This document shows positions 16,086-25,530 of a stretch of 64,000 bases of DNA, one piece after another. The notes under the pieces are model-generated. The model was not told where the DNA came from. It searched no databases and worked only from the letters and a program-made list of their open reading frames with translations. The stretch comes from Streptomyces brevispora. Lineage in GTDB: Bacteria; Actinomycetota; Actinomycetes; Streptomycetales; Streptomycetaceae. Each line of letters opens with the position of its first letter. Positions within the stretch are counted from its first letter, which is position 1. The position numbers were made by a program, and so were the translations under genes. The stretch covers positions 3,472,001 to 3,536,000 of the forward strand of contig NZ_VIWW01000001.1 in NCBI RefSeq assembly GCF_007829885.1, in the 5' to 3' direction.

Positions 16086-17063
16086 TCACGCCGCGCGGCG
16101 CGAGACGTACTCCTCGATCTCGCACATCGGCGGCCGCTCCTCGGTGTCCACCGGGTAGGTGTGCGGAACGAAACCGTGCTCGCCGCGCTCGAACTGGGTC
16201 AGCGAGGGGCGGACCAGATGCCCCCGGGAGAGCCGCAGCTGAGCGGTCCGGTAGATGGCCGCCGCCATCCGGCCGAGCGCCTGGCCGTCCTGATGGCGGT
16301 GCTTCCGGACGCCGACGTCGACCTGTCCGAGCGCGTCCAGGCCGACCGTGTGCAGGGCGTCGACGAGCAGCCCCAGCTCCACTCCGTAGCCGACCGGGAA
16401 CGGCAGCCGTTCGAGCAGCGAGCGGCGCACGGCGTACTCGCCGCCCAGCGGCTGGACGAATCCGGCCAGCCGCGGCCAGTGCAGATTGAGCAGCGGCCGC
16501 GCCACCAGTTCGGTGACCCGGCCGCCCTGGCCTGCGGTGTCCCCGAAGGGGCGGTCGTACATCGCCTTGACGAACTGCACCGACGGGTCGGTCAGCAGCG
16601 GGCCGACGATGCCGGAGACGAAGTCGGCCGAGAAGTCCTTGAGGTCAGCGTCGATGAAGCAGACGATGTCACCGCCGGTCACCAGGAGTGACCGCCAGAG
16701 CACCTCGCCCTTGCCGGGGACGGCCGGGAGGCGGGGCAGGATCGCGTCCCGGTGGATCACCCGGGCGCCCGCCCGGCGGGCGATCTCGGCGGTGGCGTCC
16801 GTGGAGCCGGAGTCGATCACCACGAGTTCGTCGACCAGCCGGACCTTCTCCATGAGCTCGCGCCGGATCGTTCCGACGATGTCACCGACCGTCGCCGCCT
16901 CGTTGAGCGCGGGCAGTACGACACTCACGCTCCCGCGGTGCGGGTCGCCGTCCCTGGCCGCCAGGAGCTGTTCCAGCGGGCGGTCGGCGGCTGACCAGGA
17001 ACGCCTGGTCAGCCAGCCTTCGACCTCTTCCAGCACGGTCGATACTCCCTGTATGTGATCCAT
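16086..17063 (-). CDS. gpgS: Glucosyl-3-phosphoglycerate synthase GpgS (GT81)
   Basis: 325 residues, matching actinobacterial GpgS. Signatures: WLTRRSWSAADRPLEQLL at the N-terminus, VSVVLPALNEAATVGDIV, VIDSGSTDATAEIA, KGEVLWRSLL, the metal-binding FIDADLKDF, and the acceptor loop PLGGEYAVRR with VGYGVELGLL and RKHRHQDGQAL. It transfers glucose from NDP-glucose to 3-phosphoglycerate, the first step to glucosylglycerate (and, in mycobacteria, methylglucose polysaccharide). It precedes otsA on the same strand, forming a compatible-solute group. ATG 17063 is preceded by a weak site. A palindrome 102 bp upstream may control it. Confidence 0.9.
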   Translation of the reverse strand: MDHIQGVSTVLEEVEGWLTRRSWSAADRPLEQLLAARDGDPHRGSVSVVLPALNEAATVGDIVGTIRRELMEKVRLVDELVVIDSGSTDATAEIARRAGARVIHRDAILPRLPAVPGKGEVLWRSLLVTGGDIVCFIDADLKDFSADFVSGIVGPLLTDPSVQFVKAMYDRPFGDTAGQGGRVTELVARPLLNLHWPRLAGFVQPLGGEYAVRRSLLERLPFPVGYGVELGLLVDALHTVGLDALGQVDVGVRKHRHQDGQALGRMAAAIYRTAQLRLSRGHLVRPSLTQFERGEHGFVPHTYPVDTEERPPMCEIEEYVSRRAA

Positions 17064-17164
17064 CTCGCGGTTCGGACGTCCATCTCAACAGTCCGATGCT
17101 TCGGTTACAGTCTTGAACAACGCAGATGGCCCTGGCATGCCGGGGTCCTTCCGCCCATAAACGC

Positions 17165-17181
17165 CTGGACCATTGGTCCAG
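17165..17181. promoter_or_regulatory. Palindromic operator candidate between gpgS and the riboswitch
   Basis: CTGGACC-ATT-GGTCCAG has perfect 7-bp arms and ends 10 bp before the riboswitch, so it lies in the likely promoter region of one or both divergent genes. No cognate regulator is encoded nearby. Confidence 0.5.
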
Positions 17182-17191
17182 TGCCATAGCG

Positions 17192-17314
17192 CTCATCCAG
17201 AGGGACAGAGGGAACGGCCCGTTGAAGTCCCGGCAACCCTCCCGCCGACCGCGAGGTCAGGTGGGGAAGGTGCCAATTCCGTCTTGTGGCGAAATGCGTC
17301 ACGAGGAAGATGAG
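17192..17314 (+). promoter_or_regulatory. SAM-I (S-box) riboswitch
   Basis: The conserved S-box elements occur in order: P1 strand CTCATC, CAGAGGGACAGAGGGA, the core ACGGCCCGTTGAAGTCCCGG with CAACC, the P3 stem, AAGGTGCCAATTCC, the P4 stem, and the closing P1 strand GATGAG at 17309-17314. The closing strand runs straight into the ribosome site GAGGAGAAAGG, so SAM binding, which stabilises P1, should hide the site and block translation. It controls the threonine-synthase-like gene 20 bp downstream and probably the sulfur-carrier gene after it. Confidence 0.93.
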
Positions 17315-17333
17315 GAGAAAGGGCCTCGCCATC

Positions 17334-18626
17334 ATGGCTGTTGAGACTGTTGCAGCAAACACCGAATCTTCTGTGGACCTTGGTCCCGCCGCGGCGCTTT
17401 CCTGCCGCGAATGCGGAGAGCGATTCGAGCTCGGTCCCCTTTTCGCCTGTGCGACCTGTTTCGGGCCGCTCGAAGTGGCGTACGACCTGCCGAGCGGCTC
17501 CCCGGACGAGCTGAAGAAGCGCATCGAGGCCGGCCCCGACAACATCTGGCGCTACGCGCCGCTGCTGCCGGTCCCCGCCGATGTCGCGGACAAGCCCAAC
17601 ATCAACCCCGGCTTCACCAAGCTGGTCAAGGCCGACAACCTCGCCCGTGAACTGGGTGTCACCGGCGGCCTGTACGTCAAGGACGACTCGGGCAACCCGA
17701 CGCACTCCTTCAAGGACCGTGTCGTCGCGATCGCCGTCGAGGCCGCCCGCGCCTTCGGTTTCACCACGCTCTCCTGCTCCTCCACCGGCAACCTCGCCGG
17801 TGCGGTGGGCGCCGCCGCCGCCCGCGCCGGCCTGCGGTCCTGTGTGTTCATCCCGCACGACCTGGAGCAGGGCAAGGTCGTCATGGCCGCGGTGTACGGC
17901 GGTGAGCTGGTCGGCATCGAGGGCAACTACGACGACGTCAACCGCTTCTGCTCGGAGCTCATCGGCGACCCGCTCGGCGAGGGCTGGGGCTTCGTCAACG
18001 TCAACCTGCGCCCGTACTACGGCGAGGGCTCCAAGACGCTCGCGTACGAGATCTGCGAGCAGCTCGGCTGGCGGCTGCCCGACCAGATCGTCATCCCGGT
18101 CGCGTCCGGCTCGCAGCTCACGAAGGTCGACAAGGGCCTCCAGGAGCTGATCAAGCTCGGCCTGGTCGAGGACAAGCCGTACAAGATCTTCGGAGCCCAG
18201 GCGGAGGGCTGCTCCCCGGTCTCCGTCGCCTTCAAGGCCGGTCACGACGTGGTGCGCCCGCAGAAGCCGAACACGATCGCCAAGTCCCTGGCGATCGGCA
18301 ACCCGGCCGACGGCCCGTACGTCCTGGACATCGCCCGCCGCACCGGCGGCGCCGTCGAGGACGTCAACGACGAGCAGGTCGTCGACGCGATCAAGCTCCT
18401 GGCGCGTACCGAGGGCATCTTCGCCGAGACCGCGGGCGGGGTGACGGTCGGTGTGACGCGGAAGCTGATCGAGGCCGGTCTGCTCGACCCGTCGCTCACC
18501 ACCGTCGTCCTGAACACGGGTGACGGCCTCAAGACGCTGGACGCGGTGGCCGCCACCTCGCAGGCGACGGCGACGATCCGCCCGAGCCTGGACGCCTTCC
18601 GCGCCGCCGGCCTCGGCAACAGCTGA
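17334..18626 (+). CDS. thrC: Threonine-synthase-family PLP enzyme under SAM control; probable O-phosphohomoserine-dependent homocysteine synthase
   Basis: 430 residues of PLP fold type II. The N-terminus has a zinc-type four-Cys motif (Cys24, 27, 39, 42). NPTHSFKDR holds the PLP Lys127; CSSTGNLAGAVGAAAA forms the phosphate loop, VASGSQLTKVDKGLQEL and AETAGGVTVGVTRKLIE follow. By homology it is threonine synthase acting on O-phosphohomoserine. However, a SAM-I riboswitch precedes it and a CysO/MoaD-like sulfur carrier follows 31 bp later, and no hom or thrB is nearby. That setting fits a paralogue that replaces the phosphate with sulfur to give homocysteine. I chose ATG 17334 because it follows GAGGAGAAAGG; the frame from 17286 lies inside the riboswitch. 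Confidence 0.8.
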   Translation: MAVETVAANTESSVDLGPAAALSCRECGERFELGPLFACATCFGPLEVAYDLPSGSPDELKKRIEAGPDNIWRYAPLLPVPADVADKPNINPGFTKLVKADNLARELGVTGGLYVKDDSGNPTHSFKDRVVAIAVEAARAFGFTTLSCSSTGNLAGAVGAAAARAGLRSCVFIPHDLEQGKVVMAAVYGGELVGIEGNYDDVNRFCSELIGDPLGEGWGFVNVNLRPYYGEGSKTLAYEICEQLGWRLPDQIVIPVASGSQLTKVDKGLQELIKLGLVEDKPYKIFGAQAEGCSPVSVAFKAGHDVVRPQKPNTIAKSLAIGNPADGPYVLDIARRTGGAVEDVNDEQVVDAIKLLARTEGIFAETAGGVTVGVTRKLIEAGLLDPSLTTVVLNTGDGLKTLDAVAATSQATATIRPSLDAFRAAGLGNS

Positions 18627-18657
18627 CCCACCCGAGACTCCAGGAAGGGCACCCACC

Positions 18658-18936
18658 ATGAGCGTCAAGGTCCGTATCCCCACCATCCTCCGCACCTACA
18701 CGGGCGGCCAGGCCGAGGTCCCGGCCGAGGGCGCGACCCTCTCCCAGGTCATCGCGTCCCTGGAGGACAACCACCCGGGCATCGCCGCCCGCGTCCTGGA
18801 CGACCAGGGCAAGCTGCGCCGCTTCGTGAACGTGTACGTCAACGACGACGACGTGCGCTTCGAGGGCGGCCTGGAAGCGGTCACCCCGGACGGCGCCGGC
18901 ATCTCGATCATCCCGGCCGTCGCCGGCGGCTGCTGA
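18658..18936 (+). CDS. Ubiquitin-like sulfur-carrier protein (CysO/MoaD/ThiS family) with C-terminal Gly-Gly-Cys
   Basis: 92 residues, closely following the known mycobacterial CysO pattern: VKVRIPTILRTYTGGQ, FVNVYVNDDDVRFEGGLEAV and SIIPAVAGG. Sulfur carriers of this fold are adenylated and thiocarboxylated on a C-terminal Gly-Gly by an E1-like protein (MoeZ type), then donate sulfide. Here the encoded end is Gly-Gly-Cys, one residue too long, so a JAMM-type protease (Mec+ class) would have to trim it first. The stop codon directly after TGC is clear. A good ribosome site (GGAAGGG) precedes ATG 18658. It closes the riboswitch transcript and is followed by a strong terminator. The most likely partner is the preceding PLP enzyme. 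Confidence 0.85.
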   Translation: MSVKVRIPTILRTYTGGQAEVPAEGATLSQVIASLEDNHPGIAARVLDDQGKLRRFVNVYVNDDDVRFEGGLEAVTPDGAGISIIPAVAGGC

Positions 18937-18977
18937 CCCCCAGGGACCCGGGCGGTCCCACATCACCGCGTCACCGG

Positions 18978-19012
18978 ATTGCCCCCTCCGCGAAAGAAGC
19001 GGAGGGGGCAAT
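18978..19012 (+). terminator. Terminator of the riboswitch operon
   Basis: A 14-bp perfect stem (ATTGCCCCCTCCGC) with the 7-nt loop GAAAGAA lies 41 bp after the sulfur-carrier stop. Confidence 0.85.
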
Positions 19013-19369
19013 TCCGAATGATTGAGCGCGGTACAGTGTGGGAAGTCCCCTCCGCTGCCCGTGCCGCCCGCATATGAGAATGCGCCTCGCCACGACAAGA
19101 TGCAGCCAAAGTGCCCGATCTCCTTGCGCCATAAGTCGCCTTTGCCTGGCCCGACTTGCCCCGGAATCCTACGAGTTCCTCATGTTCGGGCGATCGGTGC
19201 TGCCCAGAATTCTCGTCCGATTGACCTGTTGCAGAGGGCAGTTGGGCAGATACATTCGGCCGCGGTCAACGCGTTCCGGCGCACACGCTCTCTCCTGTCG
19301 GAGGGTGAGTTCTGACCCGGGACCGCGAAGTGCGGTCCTGTGCAAGGGCCAGTAATAGGGGAGTTGGGC
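19013..19369 (+). other. Promoter and leader region of the cold-shock gene
   Basis: No credible gene lies in these 357 bp; the open frames have no ribosome site and are AT-richer than coding DNA here. A hairpin GGACCGC-GAAGT-GCGGTCC at 19320-19338 sits 31 bp before the cold-shock ATG and may be a leader structure. TTGACC at 19221 could be a -35 element, but no well-spaced -10 box is evident. Confidence 0.4.
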
Positions 19370-19576
19370 ATGGCTCAGGGCACCGTCAAGTGGTTCAACG
19401 CGGAGAAGGGGTACGGCTTCATCGCGGTCGACGGTGGTGCGGATGTTTTCGTCCACTACAGCGCGATCCAGATGGACGGATACCGCACCCTCGAAGAGGG
19501 TCAGCGAGTTGAATTCGAGATCTCGCAGGGCCAGAAGGGGCCGCAGGCGGACATGGTCAAGCTCGCTGTCGGCTGA
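19370..19576 (+). CDS. Cold-shock-family RNA chaperone
   Basis: 68 residues, a single cold-shock domain with both RNP motifs: RNP1 as KGYGFIAVD (residues 13-21) and RNP2 as DVFVHYSAI (25-33). The protein starts [18 protein letters not shown], standard for the family, and binds single-stranded RNA and DNA. ATG 19370 has GGGGAG upstream. It stands alone between strong terminators. Streptomycetes encode several paralogues; this position just before groEL2 matches one of the S. coelicolor scoF-type genes as I recall. The C-terminal [10 protein letters not shown] differs from the more usual PQAANVTPL ending. Confidence 0.93.
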   Translation: MAQGTVKWFNAEKGYGFIAVDGGADVFVHYSAIQMDGYRTLEEGQRVEFEISQGQKGPQADMVKLAVG

Positions 19577-19607
19577 GCTCGGCACGGTTGGCCAACGACG
19601 CTACTCA

Positions 19608-19650
19608 CGCACGGAGGGTCCGTACCCCTGGGGTACGGGCCCTCCGTGCG
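19608..19650 (+). terminator. Terminator after the cold-shock gene
   Basis: Nearly perfect stem of about 19-20 bp (CGCACGGAGGGTCCGTACC against its complement, one G-T wobble) with a minimal loop, 31 bp after the stop. It separates the gene from the groEL2 promoter. Confidence 0.85.
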
Positions 19651-19708
19651 TCCGGACTCCTTCGCCCCCTGGACGGTTGTCCGGTTGTCCACACTCCGGA
19701 GGGGGACG

Positions 19709-19735
19709 CTTGCACTCTCGGGGGTCGAGTGCTAA
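19709..19735. promoter_or_regulatory. CIRCE element 1 (HrcA operator)
   Basis: CTTGCACTC, a 9-bp spacer and the perfect right arm GAGTGCTAA. The left arm departs from TTAGCACTC in its outer bases. Confidence 0.85.
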
Positions 19736-19744
19736 TCATTGGGC

Positions 19745-19771
19745 TTAGCACTCTCCGGGTGAGAGTGACAG
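19745..19771. promoter_or_regulatory. CIRCE element 2 (HrcA operator)
   Basis: Perfect left arm TTAGCACTC, a 9-bp spacer and the degenerate right arm GAGTGACAG. It starts 9 bp after element 1 and 153 bp before groEL2; together they should give HrcA-controlled heat-shock induction. Confidence 0.85.
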
Positions 19772-19792
19772 AAACTTGGACCGGGCCGGTGA

Positions 19793-21523
<1,731 letters not shown>

Positions 21524-21567
21524 TCCTGACGGATCGGTAGTTCCTGCACAGCCTTAGCTGTAGCTGT

Positions 21568-21611
21568 ACGACGTCGGCCCCCGGGGAGTGATCCCCGGGG
21601 GCCGACGTCGT
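21568..21611 (+). terminator. groEL2 terminator
   Basis: A perfect 20-bp inverted repeat (ACGACGTCGGCCCCCGGGGA and complement, loop GTGA) lies 45 bp after groEL2. Its 3' half overlaps the first codons of the following open frame. Confidence 0.9.
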
Positions 21612-23546
21612 GCGTGCACCCCTCGTACGGGATCCACCTCTGCCGCCACCCCCGCGGTGACCCGGGCCGCCCTCGATCCGGCGCTCGTGGCCGGCCGGGG
21701 CGCGGATGTGGCCTTCGTCGAGCAGGAGGCCGAGAACGCCACGACCAACGGCACGGTCATCGGCCCCGGCCGCGCCGCGTACACGCTGCCCGCCGAGGCG
21801 TCCGGCCGTAAGGCGGTCAGCCTGGAGCCGGGCGAGCACGTCGAGTTCACGCTGCCGCGCGCGGCGAACGCGATCACCGTGCGGTACAGCATCCCGGACG
21901 CCCCGAACGGCGGCGGGATCACCGCACCGCTCGATGTCGCGGTGAACGGCAAGAAGCGCTCCACGATGACGCTGACCTCGCAGTACGCGTGGCTGTACAA
22001 CCAGTACCCGTTCTCCAACGACCCGTCCGCGGGGCTGCTCCACCCCGACTGGTGGATCACCGAGTGCTCCTGCGTGCCCAGCGAGACGACCCCGGCCCCG
22101 GTCATCGCGAAGCCGTACCGGCCCAGCCACTTCTACGACGAGCAGCGCCTCCTGCTGGGCCGTACGTACCGTGCGGGCGACACCGTACGGCTCACCGTCC
22201 CGGCCGGCAGCCGGGCCGCGTGGACGGCCATCGACCTGCTGGACTCGGAGCTGGTCGGCCTCCCGCGCGTCGAGCTGCTCGCCGCCAACGTCCGCGCGTT
22301 CGGGGCCGATCCGACCGGTCGGCGCGACTCGGCGACCGCGATCGACAAGGCCATCGCGGTCGCCCGGCGCACCCACCTCAAGGTGTACATCCCGCCGGGC
22401 ACGTACCAGGTCAACCGGCACATCGTCGTGGACGACGTCACGATCGTCGGTGCCGGCAACTGGTACACGAAGATCAAGGGCCGCGAGACGGCACTCGCCA
22501 CCCCGGCCCCCGACGGCTCGGTCCACACCGGCGTCGGCTTCTACGGCAAGGACGCGGCGGGCGGCGGCAGCCGCAACGTCCATCTGTCCGGCTTCGCCAT
22601 CGAGGGCGACGTACGCGAACGCATCGACACCGACCAGGTCAGCGGCATCGGCGGCGCACTGAGCGACTCGACCATCGAGGGCCTGCACATCAGCCACACC
22701 AAGGTCGGCATGTGGTTCGACGGCCCGATGTCGAACCTGCGGATCACCGGCAACATCATCGTCGACCAGATCGCCGACGCCATCAACTTCCATACCGGCG
22801 TGACCGGTTCACGGGTCGCCCACACCTTCGTACGCAACTCCGGCGACGACGGCCTCGCGATGTGGTCGGAGAAGACGGCGAACGCCCGCAACACCTTCGA
22901 CCACAACACCGTCCAGACCCCGGTCCTCGCCAACGGCATCGCGATCTACGGCGGCACCGACAACACCGTCTCGAACAACCTGGTCGCCGACCCGATCCGC
23001 GAGGGCAGCGCGCTGCACATCGGCTCCCGCTTCGGCGCCGAGCCCTTCGCCGGGAAGCTGAACCTGACGGCCAACACGACGGTCCGCTCCGGTACGTACG
23101 AACTCAACTGGAACATCGGCCTCGGCGCCCTGTGGATCTTCGCCCTCGACAAGAGCATCGACGCGGACATCAGGGTCACCGGCAACAACTTCCTCGACAG
23201 CACCTACAACGCGATCATGCTGGTCTCCGACTGGGGTGTGAAGAACCAGTACGTCATCAAGGGCGTCCGCTTCAAGGACCTCAAGGTCGACGGCACGGGC
23301 ACCTCGGTGGTGAGCGCCCGCGCGGCGGGCGGCGCGACGTTCGAGAACGTGGACGCGCGAAACGTGGGCGCGGTGGGCGTCAACAACTGCGGCTCGTTCA
23401 ACTTCCCCGCGACGGGATCGGAGTTCGCACTCACGGACCTGGGCGGCAACGACGGCGGCTGGCTGGCTCCCTGGCTGCTCCCCAACACGATCACCTGCGA
23501 CGACCGCCCGGAGGTCGTCCCGCCGCCCGCACCGGGAAGTTGGTGA
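21588..23546 (+). pseudogene. 5'-truncated right-handed beta-helix glycosidase (GH87/mycodextranase-like) lacking its signal peptide
   Basis: The open frame has about 650 codons without interruption. It holds an N-terminal carbohydrate-binding-like beta-sandwich (VEQEAENATTNG, VEFTLPRAANAITVRYSIPD), then a pectate-lyase-type beta-helix (NVRAFGADPTGRRDSATAI, YIPPGTYQVNRHIVVDDVTI, and many short GNxI/NNxV coil repeats). Such enzymes are secreted and attack alpha-glucans. Here the frame begins inside the groEL2 terminator. No ATG, ribosome site or signal peptide occurs before the mature part at about 21715; the first in-frame starts (GTG 21588, 21657) are unconvincing. I infer that a deletion or recombination removed the 5' end recently. 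A cytosolic product from GTG 21657 cannot be excluded. Confidence 0.7.
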
Positions 23547-23754
23547 CGCGGACCGGCGGAAGAGCGAAGGGCAGCCGGGTGGGGGAGAGGAACACCTTGG
23601 CGGCGGCACGCATCGGCGGGCCGCGCTGACGACCGGCTGGGCCGCCCTGTGCGGCTCGGCCGGTTCGGTGTGTCAGCAGGCGCGGGCCGTCCCGGTTCGT
23701 CGGCGAAGAACAGGGCGGGGCGAGGCGACTGCGGTCCTCGACCGGGCAGATCCG

Positions 23755-24114
23755 CTACGGTCCGACCCGTCGCTTGTGCAGATCTTGGTGGAGGAACCAC
23801 GCCGTGAGCGCGACGGTCGTCCCGCAGACCGGGCACGAGTAGCAACGGAAGGCCGTTCCACACGGTCAGCAGGCCCACGACGGCGCAGCTGACCCCCCCC
23901 GGGGGCACGGCGCGGCCGTCCTGTACTCCTGGAGCCGGGCGCGATCGGTGGGCAGCCAGCTGGTGAAGGCGGAATAGCAGGTCAGTGCGGCGGCCAGGGA
24001 AAGAACGATCAGCGCCCCACCCATCAGCAGGGTCCCGCCGATCCTCGACCGGGGCGGCGGGGTCATGCCCGCATCGGGTGTGTCCGCCCCCTGCGCGGTG
24101 CCGGTCCTCTTCAT
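23755..24114 (-). pseudogene. Decayed small membrane protein with zinc-ribbon-like tail
   Basis: From ATG 24114 an 82-codon frame encodes a Pro-rich start, one membrane helix (GGTLLMGGALIVLSLAAALT) and YSAFTSWLPTDRARLQEYRT, resembling common streptomycete small membrane proteins of about 200 residues. The frame stops at 23866-23868, after an odd C8G5 run that may mark a frameshift. After this TGA the same frame continues for 36 codons with CGTAFRCYSCPVCGTTVALT, a zinc-ribbon-like pattern, to TAG at 23755. This may be one broken gene or two fused remnants. The stretch 23547-23754 shows nothing recognisable. Confidence 0.45.
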
Positions 24115-24218
24115 GCCCTTCGCTCGTCCCCCCCGCCGCTCCCCACCGAAATCCGGTGAAAACCAGTCTCCAGCGGTTGCGATCCAGCGGGCTAGGAGAT
24201 CAACGGGCGGCCCGCACC

Positions 24219-25109
24219 CTACTGATGGGGCCGGTCTGCTCGGGGTACCAGTCCCGCGCGTACTGCGTTCATGCGTGCTCGTACGCCTTGTTGGGGTACG
24301 GCGTTGGTGGGGCCGGTGGGGGTGGGGTGGGGGTTGCCGCGGCAGGTGCCGCATACGCCGCCCGGCATGGCCTGTGCGCTGCCGGGGGCGCGGCATTCGC
24401 TGCATTCCAGGGTGCGCAGGACGACGCGGGGGGTCGGGGGAGTCGCGCGCAGGGGTGGGAGTTTGTCGCGCAGGCGTCGGCGGATGAGTGCGGCGGCGTG
24501 GTGGATGGGTGAGGGCAGGCCCTGGGTCAGCGCGTGCAGGATCTCTGTTTCGGTGGCGCCGCGCTCGAACCATTCGCTCACCTGTGGTTCCAGTGCGAGG
24601 CAGTCCGCCTGGGACAGCATCAGGGCGGGCGCGTTGCGGCCGAGTGCGGCGAGGAGGATGAACGAGCGTGATCGGGTGGGGTGTTGGGGTGTCTGTGGGG
24701 GTGCGTCGCCCCTGGTGAAGGCTGCCCACCAGGCGTTGTCGCGTGAGGTGCGGGAGAAGAATGTCCGGGTCACCCAGATCAGTGCCGTCTCGGTGGCGAT
24801 GCACTCGCTGCCCCGGCGCAGGTGACCTGCTTCCTGGAGCCGGTTCAGTGTGGTGCGCAGGGCGCACTGCCCGTACGGGAGCACCTTGGCGAGGCTCTTC
24901 ACGGAGATGTCGGCCCCGTCGCACAGGCCGTCGACGTACGCGGCGATGGCGGCATCGCGAGGGAGGAGATGGACGAAGTCATGTCCGGTGCGGGGGCGTT
25001 GGTCCGGGGCCGAACGCTTGCCGTACCCGGGGTTGGCCATCGGGTGGTCAAGCGCGGTCGGCGTTACGGGCGCGGGGGAAGGGGCAGCACTAAGCTGGCT
25101 GACAGCCAT
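24219..25109 (-). CDS. Putative helix-turn-helix DNA-binding protein with C-terminal zinc ribbon
   Basis: 296 residues. A winged-helix-like segment occupies about residues 50-115 (DFVHLLPRDAAIAAYVDGLC, SVKSLAKVLPYGQCALRTTL, RLQEAGHLRRGSECI), a helical middle follows (ALMLSQADCLALEPQVSEWF), and two CxxC pairs (CSEC and CGTC about 20 residues apart, residues 238-262) look like a zinc ribbon. The N-terminal part resembles MarR/ArsR-type winged helices in layout. I do not recognise a named family; similar proteins occur in many Streptomyces chromosomes. ATG 25109 is preceded by AAGG at 9 nt. The C-terminal 35 residues are Pro/Arg-rich and probably disordered. Confidence 0.6.
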   Translation of the reverse strand: MAVSQLSAAPSPAPVTPTALDHPMANPGYGKRSAPDQRPRTGHDFVHLLPRDAAIAAYVDGLCDGADISVKSLAKVLPYGQCALRTTLNRLQEAGHLRRGSECIATETALIWVTRTFFSRTSRDNAWWAAFTRGDAPPQTPQHPTRSRSFILLAALGRNAPALMLSQADCLALEPQVSEWFERGATETEILHALTQGLPSPIHHAAALIRRRLRDKLPPLRATPPTPRVVLRTLECSECRAPGSAQAMPGGVCGTCRGNPHPTPTGPTNAVPQQGVRARMNAVRAGLVPRADRPHQ

Positions 25110-25530
25110 GAGATCGGGCCTTAACGATCGAAGTGGTCAGGCCCCTGTTCGGTGTTTCCGCACCGGCGGGGGCCGTCGTGTCTTGGCTGACGCTAGAGCG
25201 TCGCTACCTTCCGTCGCAAGTCGGTCACGAATGGTCAACCCGCCGGTCAGGGTGGGTGGGTGGGTATTCAATCCCTCCGCCCGTTCCGCTGAAAGAGCGC
25301 TCGGATCTCGACACTTGAGCTCCGAGCCGGACGGGCGGCACGAGCTGGAGGCGGGTCGCCTACGGGAGCAGGGCCCCGCCCCGCCATGCTCTCCGCCCGC
25401 CATGCTCTCCGCCCACTGGTCGTCGGCGGCAGTCTGTGTGGCAGATCGTCCGGCAGGAGTGGTCGTGCCGATGAGTTCACCGTCCTCGAACGGTCTACCT
25501 ATGGACACGACCGTTCTCGACAGGAGTGCC
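25110..25530. other. Intergenic region with a G-quadruplex motif and a short duplication
   Basis: No gene is supported in these 421 bp. GGGTGGGTGGGTGGG at 25250-25264 is an ideal G4 motif with single-base loops. The 16-mer GCCATGCTCTCCGCCC is present twice in tandem at 25383-25414. The promoters of the flanking genes should lie here. Confidence 0.6.

Noticed and set aside
14760..16691. 643-codon plus-strand frame opposite otsA and gpgS
   Set aside because: Its composition is that of an antisense shadow and no domain is recognisable.
17286..17333. Upstream GTG start for the threonine-synthase-like gene
   Set aside because: It lies inside the riboswitch P4/P1 region without a ribosome site; ATG 17334 follows GAGGAGAAAGG.
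17193..18695. Long minus-strand open frame opposite the threonine-synthase-like gene
   Set aside because: It is antisense to a clear PLP enzyme, its translation is low complexity, and it crosses the riboswitch.
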